In this document: one piece after another, positions 27,817 to 39,800 of the stretch
Position numbering within the stretch: the stretch's first letter is position 1
How the letters are laid out: each line of letters begins with the position of its first letter
Assembly: GCF_029962835.1 (NCBI RefSeq)
Contig: NC_080591.1
Location: 38,943,501-39,007,500 of the forward strand
DNA: 64,000 nt
Direction of reading: 5' to 3'
From: Magnolia sinica
Taxonomy: Eukaryota > Streptophyta > Magnoliopsida > Magnoliales > Magnoliaceae
Position numbers and translations under genes: made by a program
The notes under the pieces: generated by a model
Database searches by the model: none
Told to the model about the DNA's origin: nothing
The model's input: only the letters and a program-made list of their open reading frames with translations

Positions 27817-30800
27817 AAATTATGGTGACTTCTTGAAAACTTAAACCTGTGAAATAATTTGAACTAAGAACAATTTGTTTTCCGTCTTTTTAATCTCTAC
27901 TTTGCAATTACAGTTTATCCATAGCATAGCTTTTTTTTTTGCCAACATTTGAAATGGTGCTTTAAATGATTTTCTTGATTACAACACTTTGACAAGTTGT
28001 TCAAAACAAACTCTATGCAAAGAATCTGAATCCGATAACTATTTCCTGGGTGGAATATATTTTAATTGCTAGTAGGATAGATGACATTTTTTTTTTCCCT
28101 TTTTCAAGGGTAGAGATTTATTAGTGAAGGAAAAAGCAGCAAAAGAAACTACAAAATGCATGTCTAAGAGAGAAACATGTAAATAATACAAGAAGGAGAC
28201 CTATCTCTTCAAAGGAGGAGTCAAGGCATGCCCTTGCTTTAGCTAAATAATCTGCCCTGTCGTTTGCATCCCTATTGACCCTGGAGAAAACCACTCAATG
28301 ATGGCCCACCAAGTCAGCCACTTCCTCATTGAGGGTTGCCACCCTCTTTCTTTGAAGTTGCCCATGCAATAGCATTTGAAGAGTACCCTTCAACAATCAC
28401 TGGAAAAAAGATGAGTTCAATCGCAATCTTTATTATGGCCTGAAGCACTAGTGCCGCTTTCGCAAAATTTGTTTGCTATGCCTATCAGACTCGAGAAGTC
28501 AGCAAGCAGAAACATCAGCTATCACACTCTGTCACACACAACCCAGCTGGCCCAGGATTGCCAAACGAGCAACCATCAAAATTAATTTTCAACCCTTCCT
28601 CTAGTAAGGCTGACCATCTTGCCTTTGGGGCTTACATTGGAGAACCTCTAACGAGTTGTGCTTCGTCATGTCTAGATATTCCTTTAGGGCGTCTTTTGAT
28701 TGGGTGGAAACAAAAGAAGTTAAAAGGAAAACAAACATCATGACATAAACCAACGTAAAGCTGACATCAACTCTGTGGAAAGGAAATACCTTTCACTTGT
28801 TTGTTTTGCAATAATGATTGTGCTGCAAACAGGTTCTCTCCTACATTTAAGTTGTTTCGACTCCACAAGTAAATGAGCGGAACATGTTAGAAAGTATGCA
28901 AATAGGGGTAAACAACATTGTTAAAAGTATACAGACATGGGTAAATAGTTAATGCAGGGGCATTTTCACATTGGGCTCGAGTGGGGTCGCCTGTTGGATG
29001 CAGGGGCACACTCGGGTTGGGTGACTTATGCGATTTGGGGCCCACGATGGAGGTCTCATGTTCGAGACTCCTTATCAGGGGTGATTAATGCGCATTTCAC
29101 ACCGGACTCGACTGAGGTAGCCCGTGGGATGCGGGGACACACTCAGGGTGGGCGGCCCATGTGATTTGGGGCCCACAAAGGGGGTTCGGCTGAGGTCCTA
29201 ACCTATGAGATGTGGGGCCTGGGCTATGAGATAAATGGATTAATTTGTCATACTCTAACAGTTCGAACTTTTAGAGCAAGTGGTCAATTGTCCTGCATCA
29301 AATTGGTATCAGAGCAGGAGGTCTCGTGTTCGAGACTCCTCACCGGGGGTGATTAATGTAGGGGCATTTTCACACTAGGCTCGAGTGGGGTCGCCTGTTG
29401 GATGCAGGGGCACACTCGGGGTGGGTGACCCATGCGATTTGGGGCCCACGAGGGAGGTCTCGTGTTCGAGACTCCTTACCAAGAGTGATTAATGCGCATT
29501 TCAGACCGGGCTTGAGTGGGGTAGCTCGTGGGATGCGGGGACACACTCGGGGTGGGCGGCCCATGTGACTTGGGCCCACGAAGGGGGTTCGGCCGAGGTC
29601 TTAACCCATGAGATGTGGGGCCTGAGCTATGAGATAAAGGGATTAATTCGCCATACTCTAACAGTTCGAGCTTTTAGAGCAAGTGGTTAATTGTCTTGCA
29701 TCAATAGTTTTCATAGGGTAATTATCAGAAGGAGAGGAAAACAAACTAACTTCCCTTTCATGCATTTGCAAACAGGATAAACATCTAATCAGGAAATACA
29801 GATTGTTTTCATTTTTGTGACTTCTCATTCAATCCAAACACACCTTTAAATCTGAGATAAGCTTTGGCATAGCGAAAGCACAAAATAAATATCCCATGGA
29901 TCAGAACCTGCACTCTCCCTGCTGCCCCTTGAAATATTCTCTTATTTCTCTCTAGCCACACATCTCAAATCTCTGCAAAACCATCCCAAATGAGATCAAA
30001 TTTCCCTATGGGCCCCACACAGAAGGTGTGTGGTTGCTTAACATCAAGACCAACTTTAGAAGACTTAACACATACCGAGTTTGCTTAAAACTCTGATTGA
30101 GATCTACCTAACCAAGTTACAGTGAATAAAAAGATGATTAATGTTCTCTTCTAACAGGCAATACATCATACATATATTTGGCATCACCATCCGTCTGCAC
30201 TACAACTGGTCCACTGTTAGAGAACTGATCAGATGAGCTTGGGGACAAATCCAACAATAGATTATCTAGAGACCTTAACGAGAATTACTCTGTTGGCTTG
30301 AGGATCCAATGCCCAACATAGAAAATGTATGTATTGCAAACATGGTTTTGAATATCCATTATGTTATGGCTATGGCAATTGTTACATAATGCTATCGGTC
30401 ATCCCCTTTACGTGTTACAAGGGTGAAGCAGTCCGTTATGAAAGAAACGGGCCATATTGGCTGATGGGTACATTGGCACTAATACAGGGCCATTATGGCT
30501 GATAAGCTGTGATGTGCCTAGAAAGGCTCCATGTTGTTGGTAGCCATATTCTAGATGGACACAATTGCCGATATCTACCTTATGCATGTCCATTTCCGAG
30601 TAGTGTTCTGATTCTAACTTGATTCGAAATATCGATACTATCGGCCGATATTATCGGTATCACAGTCCAGCTATACGAAAACCTTCGAAAGATAAAAATT
30701 TGAAAAAATTTTGCAGAATACTTTATATGGATCGATATATTGATAAATATTGCATAATATCCCCAAATATCATTCGATATCGTGCGATATCAACGATACT

Positions 30801-33800
30801 ACAACTCCGGGACGTTGGTAAGGCATCATTATTAAAAAAAACGAAAAACAAAACTTTCAACAAGTAGATTTCGGTACCTGTAGAGGAGATTGCCCTAATC
30901 GGAAGCTGTATTTGAAGGGTCATTCGAATTGCAGCAACAAAATCTTTGATTTGGGCGAAATTCGTCGAAATTCAGAGAAATCGCGAAATCCAGAGAAATT
31001 CTCAGCAAAATCCGAAGCAATTCTCGGCGAAATCCAAAGAAAACCTCGGCCAAATGATAGATTTGGTAGAGATTTTAGGGATCCGGAACATCGGAACCCT
31101 CTCTCCTTCGAAAAAGGGGCTCTGAGCCCTTATTATGGGATGCGGAAGGGCTGGTGTATCGCACACCACCGACCTAGATGGTGTGTTGATGTCACCAAGT
31201 TCTGTGGGTCCCATCATGAGGTATATGTAATATCCAAACCGTTCGTCCATTTGGCGAGCTTGTCGTAAGGCTTGAGCTAAAAAATAAGACGGATCCAAAG
31301 ATCAAGTGGACCACACTGAAATAGGCAGTGGGAGATTGAACGTCCACCATTGAAACCCTTTTGAGGGTCACAAAAGTTTTGGATCGATGTGATATTTGTT
31401 TTTCCTCTTCATCCAGGTCCGTGTGGCCTCATGAATATATTGGATGGAAAATAAACATTATGGTGGGCCCTAGGAATGTTTTGACGGTGAGAATCATTAT
31501 CCCACTGATATTTGTGGTGTGGTCCACTAGAGCGCTGAGCGTCAGTGCTCATCTTCGCATGACACGTGCCCACACCAACCAGGTCACTGGTGCGTGGTAC
31601 ACTAGCCAATCCATACCGTCAATTCATTTTCATATGTTATTTTAGGGCATGAGCCCCAAAAGAAGACAAATGTAAGGCTCAATTGTACCACACCACAGAA
31701 ACCGTGGTGGCAATGATGTCCATCATTGAAGCTTCTTAGGGCCCGCCATGGTGATATTTGTTTTTCCTCTTCATCAAGGTCCGTGTGGCCTCATGAATAT
31801 ATTGGATGGAAAATAAACATTATGGTGGGCCCTAGGAATGTTTTGACGGTGAGAATCATTATCCCACTGATTTTTGTGGTGTGGTCCACTAGAGCGCTGA
31901 GCGTCAGTGCTCATCTTCGCATGACACGTGCCCACACCAACCAGGTCACTGGTGCGTGGTACACTAGCCAATCCATACCGTCAATTCATTTTCATATGTT
32001 ATTTTAGGGCATGAGCCCCAAAAGAAGACAAATGTAAGGCTCAATTGTACCACACCACAGAAACCGTGGTGGCAATGATGTCCATCATTGAAGCTTCTTA
32101 GGGCCCGCCATGGTGTTTATTTGCCATCCAATCTACTCACAAGGTTTGATAAACCTGGATGGGAAAACATAAATATTAGCTTGATCCAAAAATTTTGTAG
32201 CTCCAAAAAAGTTTAATGGTGGTCATTCAATGACCACTATTTTGTGTGGTGTGGTCCACCTCAGATTTTGATCTGCCTTATTTTTTGGCACATGGCCTAA
32301 ACTGATATGTTAAAATGAATTGACGGTGTTGATACACTATCTTATGTCAAGGTAGCCCCATGGTCAGGGTCCTATTCAAGTTGTTGGTTGCTTGGATTTG
32401 ACCAAACAAACTGCGTACATGAGTAAACTTTTAGGGCCCACATCGATGTATGTATTGCATATCAACGTCGTCCATCTGTTTGGACTGCATATTTTATGGC
32501 ATGGTCCCAAAAAAGAAACAGATACAAGTTTCAAGTGAACCACACTATAAGAAGCATTGGTCATTGATCCCCCACCATTGAAGACTCTCTAAGGCCCACT
32601 GTGACCATCCAACCTGTTGATAAGTTCACACAGACTTGGATGAAAGGAAAAAACAAATATCAGCTTGATCTTAAAAAAAATATGTGGCCCACAAAATTTT
32701 TAATGTTATGCATCATATTTGAATATAGTTGCCTTAGTTCAATTAGATAACGTATAACTTAGGACCTTATACAAAGGAAAATTATTATGTGCACTTTTTT
32801 TTTTTCTGAGATTTTATGATTTAAAAGTGTATTAAGGTTTATTTATTATTTATTTATTTTTTAAATAATCCCTGAAGTTTCATAAAAAAATTCAACCATT
32901 TTGCTGATTTTTCCCCATGTTTCCCAAAAAGTGCAATAAATTACACGATTCAAACGATATATCCCGTGTGATAACCGATACGTCTCTGTATCCCAAGGTT
33001 GCGATACATTGCGCGATACTGATATTTCGAACAGTGCTTGCAACTTTGTTTGACATCACTACCCAAGGATGCAAATATATTTATTAATGCAGGCTGTTTA
33101 CTAGTGATCTGATACCAGCTCGAGTGAAAGTCATAACAAGTGCTTCTTGACTTATATAATGCATGGAAAAAAGGGGGATCAATAATTGGTCTGCCGTGAT
33201 TCCTGAAACTGAATTCTTGATTGTTCAATATTTTTGTACCATCGAAGTAAACTTTGGCTAGCTGCAAGGAGGTGCCTTCCATGTCTCATGTACTACTGCT
33301 GATGAGAAAAGAATGCAGCCAAGCTTGTCCCGGGACATATTAGATTAAGCATTTTTCTGCCTACCTAACCCTTGTTGGCAATGTTTGGAATGGGAAATGT
33401 TACAATATAGCTGAGCTTTCTTTCTGTTCTGTTTTTGTCTTGGACTTCTTTTTTCTTGGATATTTGTGGCTTTTATTTTTTATTTCCTTTCTTTTATTAC
33501 TAGTTTGAAGGTAAAAAAAGAAAAGAAAAAGGTTGACTGTTTTTCCTATATGCAAGTGCATACCCAGATGACCATTACGACGAAATTAGGAATGGAAAGA
33601 ATGAACTGAAATTATATCATATCAGAATGCTTCTCACAAATGTACTGACGCGGGACCAATGCATGAACTCAAATAATGTGAGAGATTAATCAGAAAAATT
33701 AAATTAATTAATAAAAACCACAAATCTTGCTAACATCATTACAAATATCAAGATCCTAAGAGGAAAGCATGCATAGTTTAAGCCTAAGTTGTTAAGCATC

Positions 33801-36800
33801 GTCCTATAAGATCATTAAACACGAAAACTAGGATCTAATGGATGTAGGAACATCGAAATAGCACAGGGTTAGGTCTATTGTAAAGGCGAAGGTCTAATAC
33901 TACCTAGGGTTTATCTTTCAAAAAAATAAAAATAAAATACTACCTAGGGTTTACTAGATTTGGGTGTGGATGAAGCTAGGGTTAGGGAAGTTTGGGGAAA
34001 ATGGTGAAATTAGGGCTAAATTGAGGAGTTGGAAGAAGGGATTAAATTATTTAGGTATTATGAGACGGGAATTAGGGTTTTGGATGTAGGAAAATTAGGG
34101 ATTTTAGGTTAATTGAAGGATTTGGAAATCTAGGGTTTGGGAATTTGGAGGAAATTGAGAGATTTTAGTATTAGGGTTAGGGTTTTTGACAAGGGATGAT
34201 GGGGGTTTGAAAGGAAGGATCAAAGATGTAAAGGGGAAGGAAAAGTGGGTTGTACGGACCAACCGTGGGGCTCACATGTGTGGGGTCTGGATGACTTGGG
34301 TTCGGTCCGTGATCTTGGGGTTTTAATGGAGAGGCTAATGAATAAGGAAGGAAAGTGTTTGGAAAGGTTTTGGATGGTTTGGGTGAAGAACAAAAGAGAA
34401 TTTAATAAAATACCTCGAACGAAGTAGGAAAATTCAAAGGTGGATAACTAGAAGCCTCGCAGTTCTGTGATTGAAGATTGGCATCACATCGATCTTCGTT
34501 TCAAATCGCATGGAACAAGTCTTCACATCATATGAAGAAGAAGAAACAAAGAAGTTTTGTTCCTTATAGTCTCAAGAGCTTTCAGAAAATTACGAAACAT
34601 TCCATACTTTGTCTTTTAACCAAAATAACCCCAGCCTAAGAAAAAACATATAAAACCACTCATAGTGTGTGCAAAAGCATAAATCAAACATAAAATTAAA
34701 TCCTAAAACAAATGTCTTATAATAAAAAAACGGTACACGATCAACGGCCCGATCATGTAATCCATGTGATCTAATGGTTCGATCGTCGTGTCCCCGAAAT
34801 CCAACGGTCAAAATCACACTATAAAGCAACTCATATGCATCTTCCTAGTGTGAGGTCTTCCGGATGCTCGTACATGCACTATGGGGTCTTCAACACGGAT
34901 GCTCGCCTAGCCACAGAGACTGGGGCCCGCCTCCTCTGATACGTGTGCAAAGGCGTATGTGATGTGATGTTCTTATCAACTCTCAGCTGAGAAGAGTTCG
35001 CCTCTGGCAAACTAAAACTCCTATAATGCTCAAGGATGTCGGGATCTAAAATCTTCAGCTTCGCGTCTGTAATCCACATGCTATCTAAAACCGGCCCGTT
35101 CTTCCACTTGACGAAGAATTTCTGAAATCCCCCGTGGCGAGTGGAAACTGCTTGCGCATCTAGTTTATCTTTGACTTTTTCACTTCGAGCAGGCAATGAG
35201 GATAAGGGTGTGAAAGGCTGGGATGATGGGTCAGGTAGAGGTCATAGGTTAGGGACTGGATCATGGTCTATGGGAGGGTCTGAGAATGGATCAAAAGGCG
35301 AAATAGTAGGACCCTTGTATTATACTAGATCTTCCACATTAAAAGTAGAGCTAATTTCCATGGTAGGTGGAAGGTCTACTACATACGCATTAAGACCCAG
35401 TTTTTATAACATTTTGTATGGCCATGCACTACGCGCTTGCAATTTCTTAACAACTCCCTATTAGAACCGTTCATGCCTCATACGAACTATGACATAATCT
35501 CTTACTTGGAATTCCTAAAATCTACGATGAGAATCAGTAAATGCTTTATATTTTTCATTACTTAAGTTAATCCGTTTCCTAATCTCTCTATGCAACTCAT
35601 GTATATGACGTGCAAACTCAAGTGCCAACTCTGATGGCCTATGGGACACAAACATGGGTATGCGATCTATGAGTTTCCTAGGTTTGTAGCCATGCACAAC
35701 CTCAAATGGACTTATGCCTATGGACCTATTAATGGAACTATTATACACCAACTCGGTTATAGGCGAGATCTTACCCTAAGTTCTGACGTGATCTCCCACA
35801 AGGCATCTAAGCAGATTTTCAAGACTACTATTGACGACCTCAGTTTGACCATTTGTTTGAGGGTGATAGGTAGTTGAAAATTGAAGCCTTGTCCCCATCA
35901 TGTGCCATATCGTCTTCCAAAAATAGCTCATAAAACGTACATCACGATCAAACATTGATCTTTGGTAGACCATGTAAATGCACTACCTACCCAAAGAAAA
36001 CTTTAGCCACATTGGAGGCATCTGACATTTTCGAGCACGAAATGAAATGGGCCAATTTGGAAAACAGTCCACAACCACAAATATGGAATCATGTTTCTTG
36101 ATAGTCTTTGGTAAACCCAACACGAAATCCATAATAATGTCCTACCATGGAGTATGGGACATTGTAAAGGAGTATGCAATCCTGTATTTTGCTTTCTCTG
36201 CTTCTTCAGTTAACAAGTTCCGCACTGCCTAACCATCTTGACTACATCTCGCTTGAGAATTGGCCAATAGAACCTATTGTCCACAAGGGCAATGGTCTTG
36301 TCCCTCCTCAAGTGACCAGCTACCCTTCCAGCATGAATTTCCCAAACTAGGAAATCATGGAGGGAAGTATGAGCAAGGTATCCCGTATCGGTATCGGTTG
36401 GCATAACGGTGCCCTCCGATACCGATACGGATACAGGGGCGTAACGGCCCGTAACGACACAAAATTTTTTTTTTTTTTGCCAAAAAAATATGGATTAAAT
36501 CCGGAATATTCTAAGCATTCCAAATATGCATTCATTTATAAATTGGAACATGTTTAACGGTCCACTCTTTGGTGAGAAGTTGTATCGAATTGTCTGATGA
36601 ATTTATGAACCAGATAACCTAAATTTGACTACAAAATTCATATATTTAATTTTCTAACTATTTACTGTCAATGATAGATATATTAGAATGAATGTAATAT
36701 GAAAATATCCTACATTAGGTGTTTGTAATTATTTTTGAGGAATTTCTCGAACATACCTGTGGATGTGACTGTGATTCTGTGATTCCTGTCTATGACCTGT

Positions 36801-39800
36801 TATCCTCAAGTCAAGAATATTAAAAAAAAATATATATTAGTGTTTGATATACTCCCCTGCAACTTGATTAAAGATTACTTGATTGGTTGTTAGGGGAGCT
36901 ATTTTAAATACAAGTTCGGCAGTGTCAAGTGTGGTTGGCTTCTTGCAATAATATTGCTGTGAGCTGTCTACTGCAAATACTTACCTTAATACAAATATAT
37001 ACTTACAATCACAAGTCACCACCAAAATGAAAATTTACTTTTTTGTGGTTGCTCGACCTCCACATCATCGTCATCGTCATCATCAGGCTGAGGCTGTCCA
37101 ATAGGTGTAGGTGCTGCATATCCATAATATCCAGTGCTAGAAGGAAATACTAGATCAACGAAACCAGAGGATGACTGATCCTGATTAAGCAACGACTTCG
37201 ACCTCAAGTAAGGATATCCACCAGTGCCCGTCGAATAGCCATACTGGTGCCCGTACTCAGGCTGTTGAGAATCTTGAGATTGAGAGTGCGTTTGCTGTGA
37301 TGAGTAACTTGGATTTGGATCTGGTTATCTATAATCATATGGATATTGATCAGGAGGATTACTCAGCATGAATGTGATGGAATAGGCTTAGTATAACCAC
37401 CATAATCATAATCGAATTGACTATAAGAATATCCATCATAATAAACAGGACCATGAGCCTGTTGATGTTCCGGACCTCCCGGACCCGGTGCACCACTAGA
37501 CGTACCCTCCTAGCTGTATCGTGACTCAATACACTCATAACTCCGACCTCGTGTACTACCTCGTCGATGTTCATCGGCATCGCGATCTGTAGACGGTTGT
37601 ATAGGGTGCTGAGCAACACCAAAAGTGCTAGCACCCGAGAGGGGGGGGGGTCATCATCACCATCATCCGACACGGTTACGCTACCACTGCTAGTACTCTT
37701 TTGTTGATCTTGAGCCGTACCCGAACTTGGCATAAATGCTGCCCCTCTTATTGGGTCCAACACATCTGCACGACTCTCTTGTTGTGTTCTGCGTATTTTT
37801 GGGTCATCAATTTCCAATTCTTCACTATCCTCTTCAATTTGCTTTTCCCTTGTTTCCAACCAAGGTATAAGCGGGTCATCCTCATCATAAATATTGTCCA
37901 CGTTTATTGGGCAGTAGTCTGTGTCATCGGCGTCTGTAATGCTCCTGTGATGTCGTCGCATTCTTAGTTTTATATTGTAGTGCATGAAGACAAGTCTATC
38001 TAATGTCCTAGTTTGCAATCTATTCCTATTCTTTGAATGAATAAGCGCAAAACAACTCCAATTCCTTTTGCAGCTAGAGGAAGATGTTGTCTGACTCAAA
38101 GCTTTTACTGCAATTTTTTGGAGAGCCTTCGTACTCTCTTCGAAATTAATCCATCATTCGGCCGGTTGCAACATAGATACTGCATCTTGTGCAAGAGTAT
38201 CTCCAAAGCTACCTTGGCGGTTTCCAAATGTTTCTAATTCATTCAACGCCTTTATTTGCATATCTAAGTTAGGCTCTAATCTCTTTATCACATTCTTTAG
38301 CCCGACACGAACTTCATCATCTGCAACAAATGATTGGGCATATCTGTACCTAAGATTTAGGTAGTAACCTGTTGCATGAAGATCGTGATGGAGTCGTCTT
38401 GTCCATTTCCTGTCGATCATCCTCCAATAAGACTCCCAGCTTCTACAATCACGTTGAACTACCAACTTTGCCTTATCCATGACATTATATAGGAAGCCCA
38501 TGGTAGGTGCTTCGTCGGTTTCAACAAGACGGAGTGCCCTCATTAGTGGCTCTATCACCTTTAGGATTGACTTGACCCACTTCCAATATTTGTTGTCTCG
38601 TATGGTGTTTGCAACTTCAACCGGTGTCTCTAATGTCTTCTGCCCATGTTTTGTGTAGAGCCATTCTCAGGAAGCGAACATCTCACTGAACTCTCCTCTA
38701 TGTTGGAATAAACTCTCTAATGCTATAAAGTTTGTTGCAAATCTAGTTGCCGCAAGCCTCAACAATTCTTGTCCTTTCGTGAACTTTCTCATTATCGCGA
38801 CTACTTGATTATGGTTGTAAATAAACGTTGTCACTTCTCTTGCCCTTTCGACCATTTCTTTAACATTCTTCATCTTCCCAATATCTTCCAATATAAGATC
38901 AATTCAATGGGCAGCACATGGTGAACAAAAAAGATGTTTTCTCTTATTCATCAACCTATGTCCTGCAAGCTTATATGATGCTTCATTATCTGTCACAATC
39001 TGCACTACATTCTCCTCTCCAATCTCTTCCACAACTTTATCTATTAGTTCAGTAATATAAGTAGAATCTTTTGTTACCTCTGAGGCATCAATTGACTTGT
39101 GTTATATTATTCCTAAGTCGCAATATACCATGAAGTTGATCATGCTGTGTCTGGTTGGGTTAGTCCAACCATCACACATGATTGTGCATCCTCTGGCTTG
39201 CTATACAGGTTTAAAGGTAGCCATGTATGCTTTCACATCTACATACTCTGCATTTGTCCATTTTCTCCTAATCTCCTTAGCTGTGGGAGCTTTTATTCCT
39301 TCACCTGCTTCTACTGCTGTATCAATTACCACCTATCAATATGGAGAATTGGGCGCGTTAGGAGGTATGTTGGCATGTATAAATAACTTTGCTGCTGCTC
39401 TACATAGCTTCTCAGCGGAAGTTCTACTCTATGTTTGTTTTATCTTCTTTTGTTTGTTGATTCTTTCCTAAACAGGATTGGATCAATAGAGGGTCTCCTA
39501 GGCTCATTTACTTCTTCATCCAAACGTATAGGGGCATCATGTGAAGATGTCTGTCGTTGGCTCCCAAGCACGTCGTAACCTACCAAACCTACCCCCACAC
39601 TCCCACCTGCAGAAGCAATTGCACTCCCAGTCCCACTCCTCCCCGTCATGCGGCGATGTTCTTCCTCTTCACGAGCTAGACGCAAGCTCTCTTTTCTAGC
39701 TACGATCTGAATCTTCGTCAGAATCAATAATATCTTTATCACGAACGCCTATATATTTAGGACCAAACACCTCCTGTCGAGTTGCATCCAAAATCTTATC

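Larger units (their letters stand above)
28090..30310 (-). mobile_element. L1-type LINE relic, split by a MITE
   Basis: On the minus strand the part near 30100-30200 resembles the Cys-rich region of plant LINE proteins ('...[11 protein letters not shown]'). The part at 28090-28620 resembles the RNase H domain ('[17 protein letters not shown]' and '[15 protein letters not shown]' as family-like readings across decayed frames). An A-rich tail sits near 28090-28105. The two parts are separated by the MITE at 28687-29845. Many stops show it is dead, and the 5' part is missing. Confidence 0.6.

Noticed and set aside
31361-32007. Two nearly identical 93-94 codon open frames in tandem, as if a duplicated small gene
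   Set aside because: They result from the 362-base duplication of non-coding repeat sequence and match nothing known.
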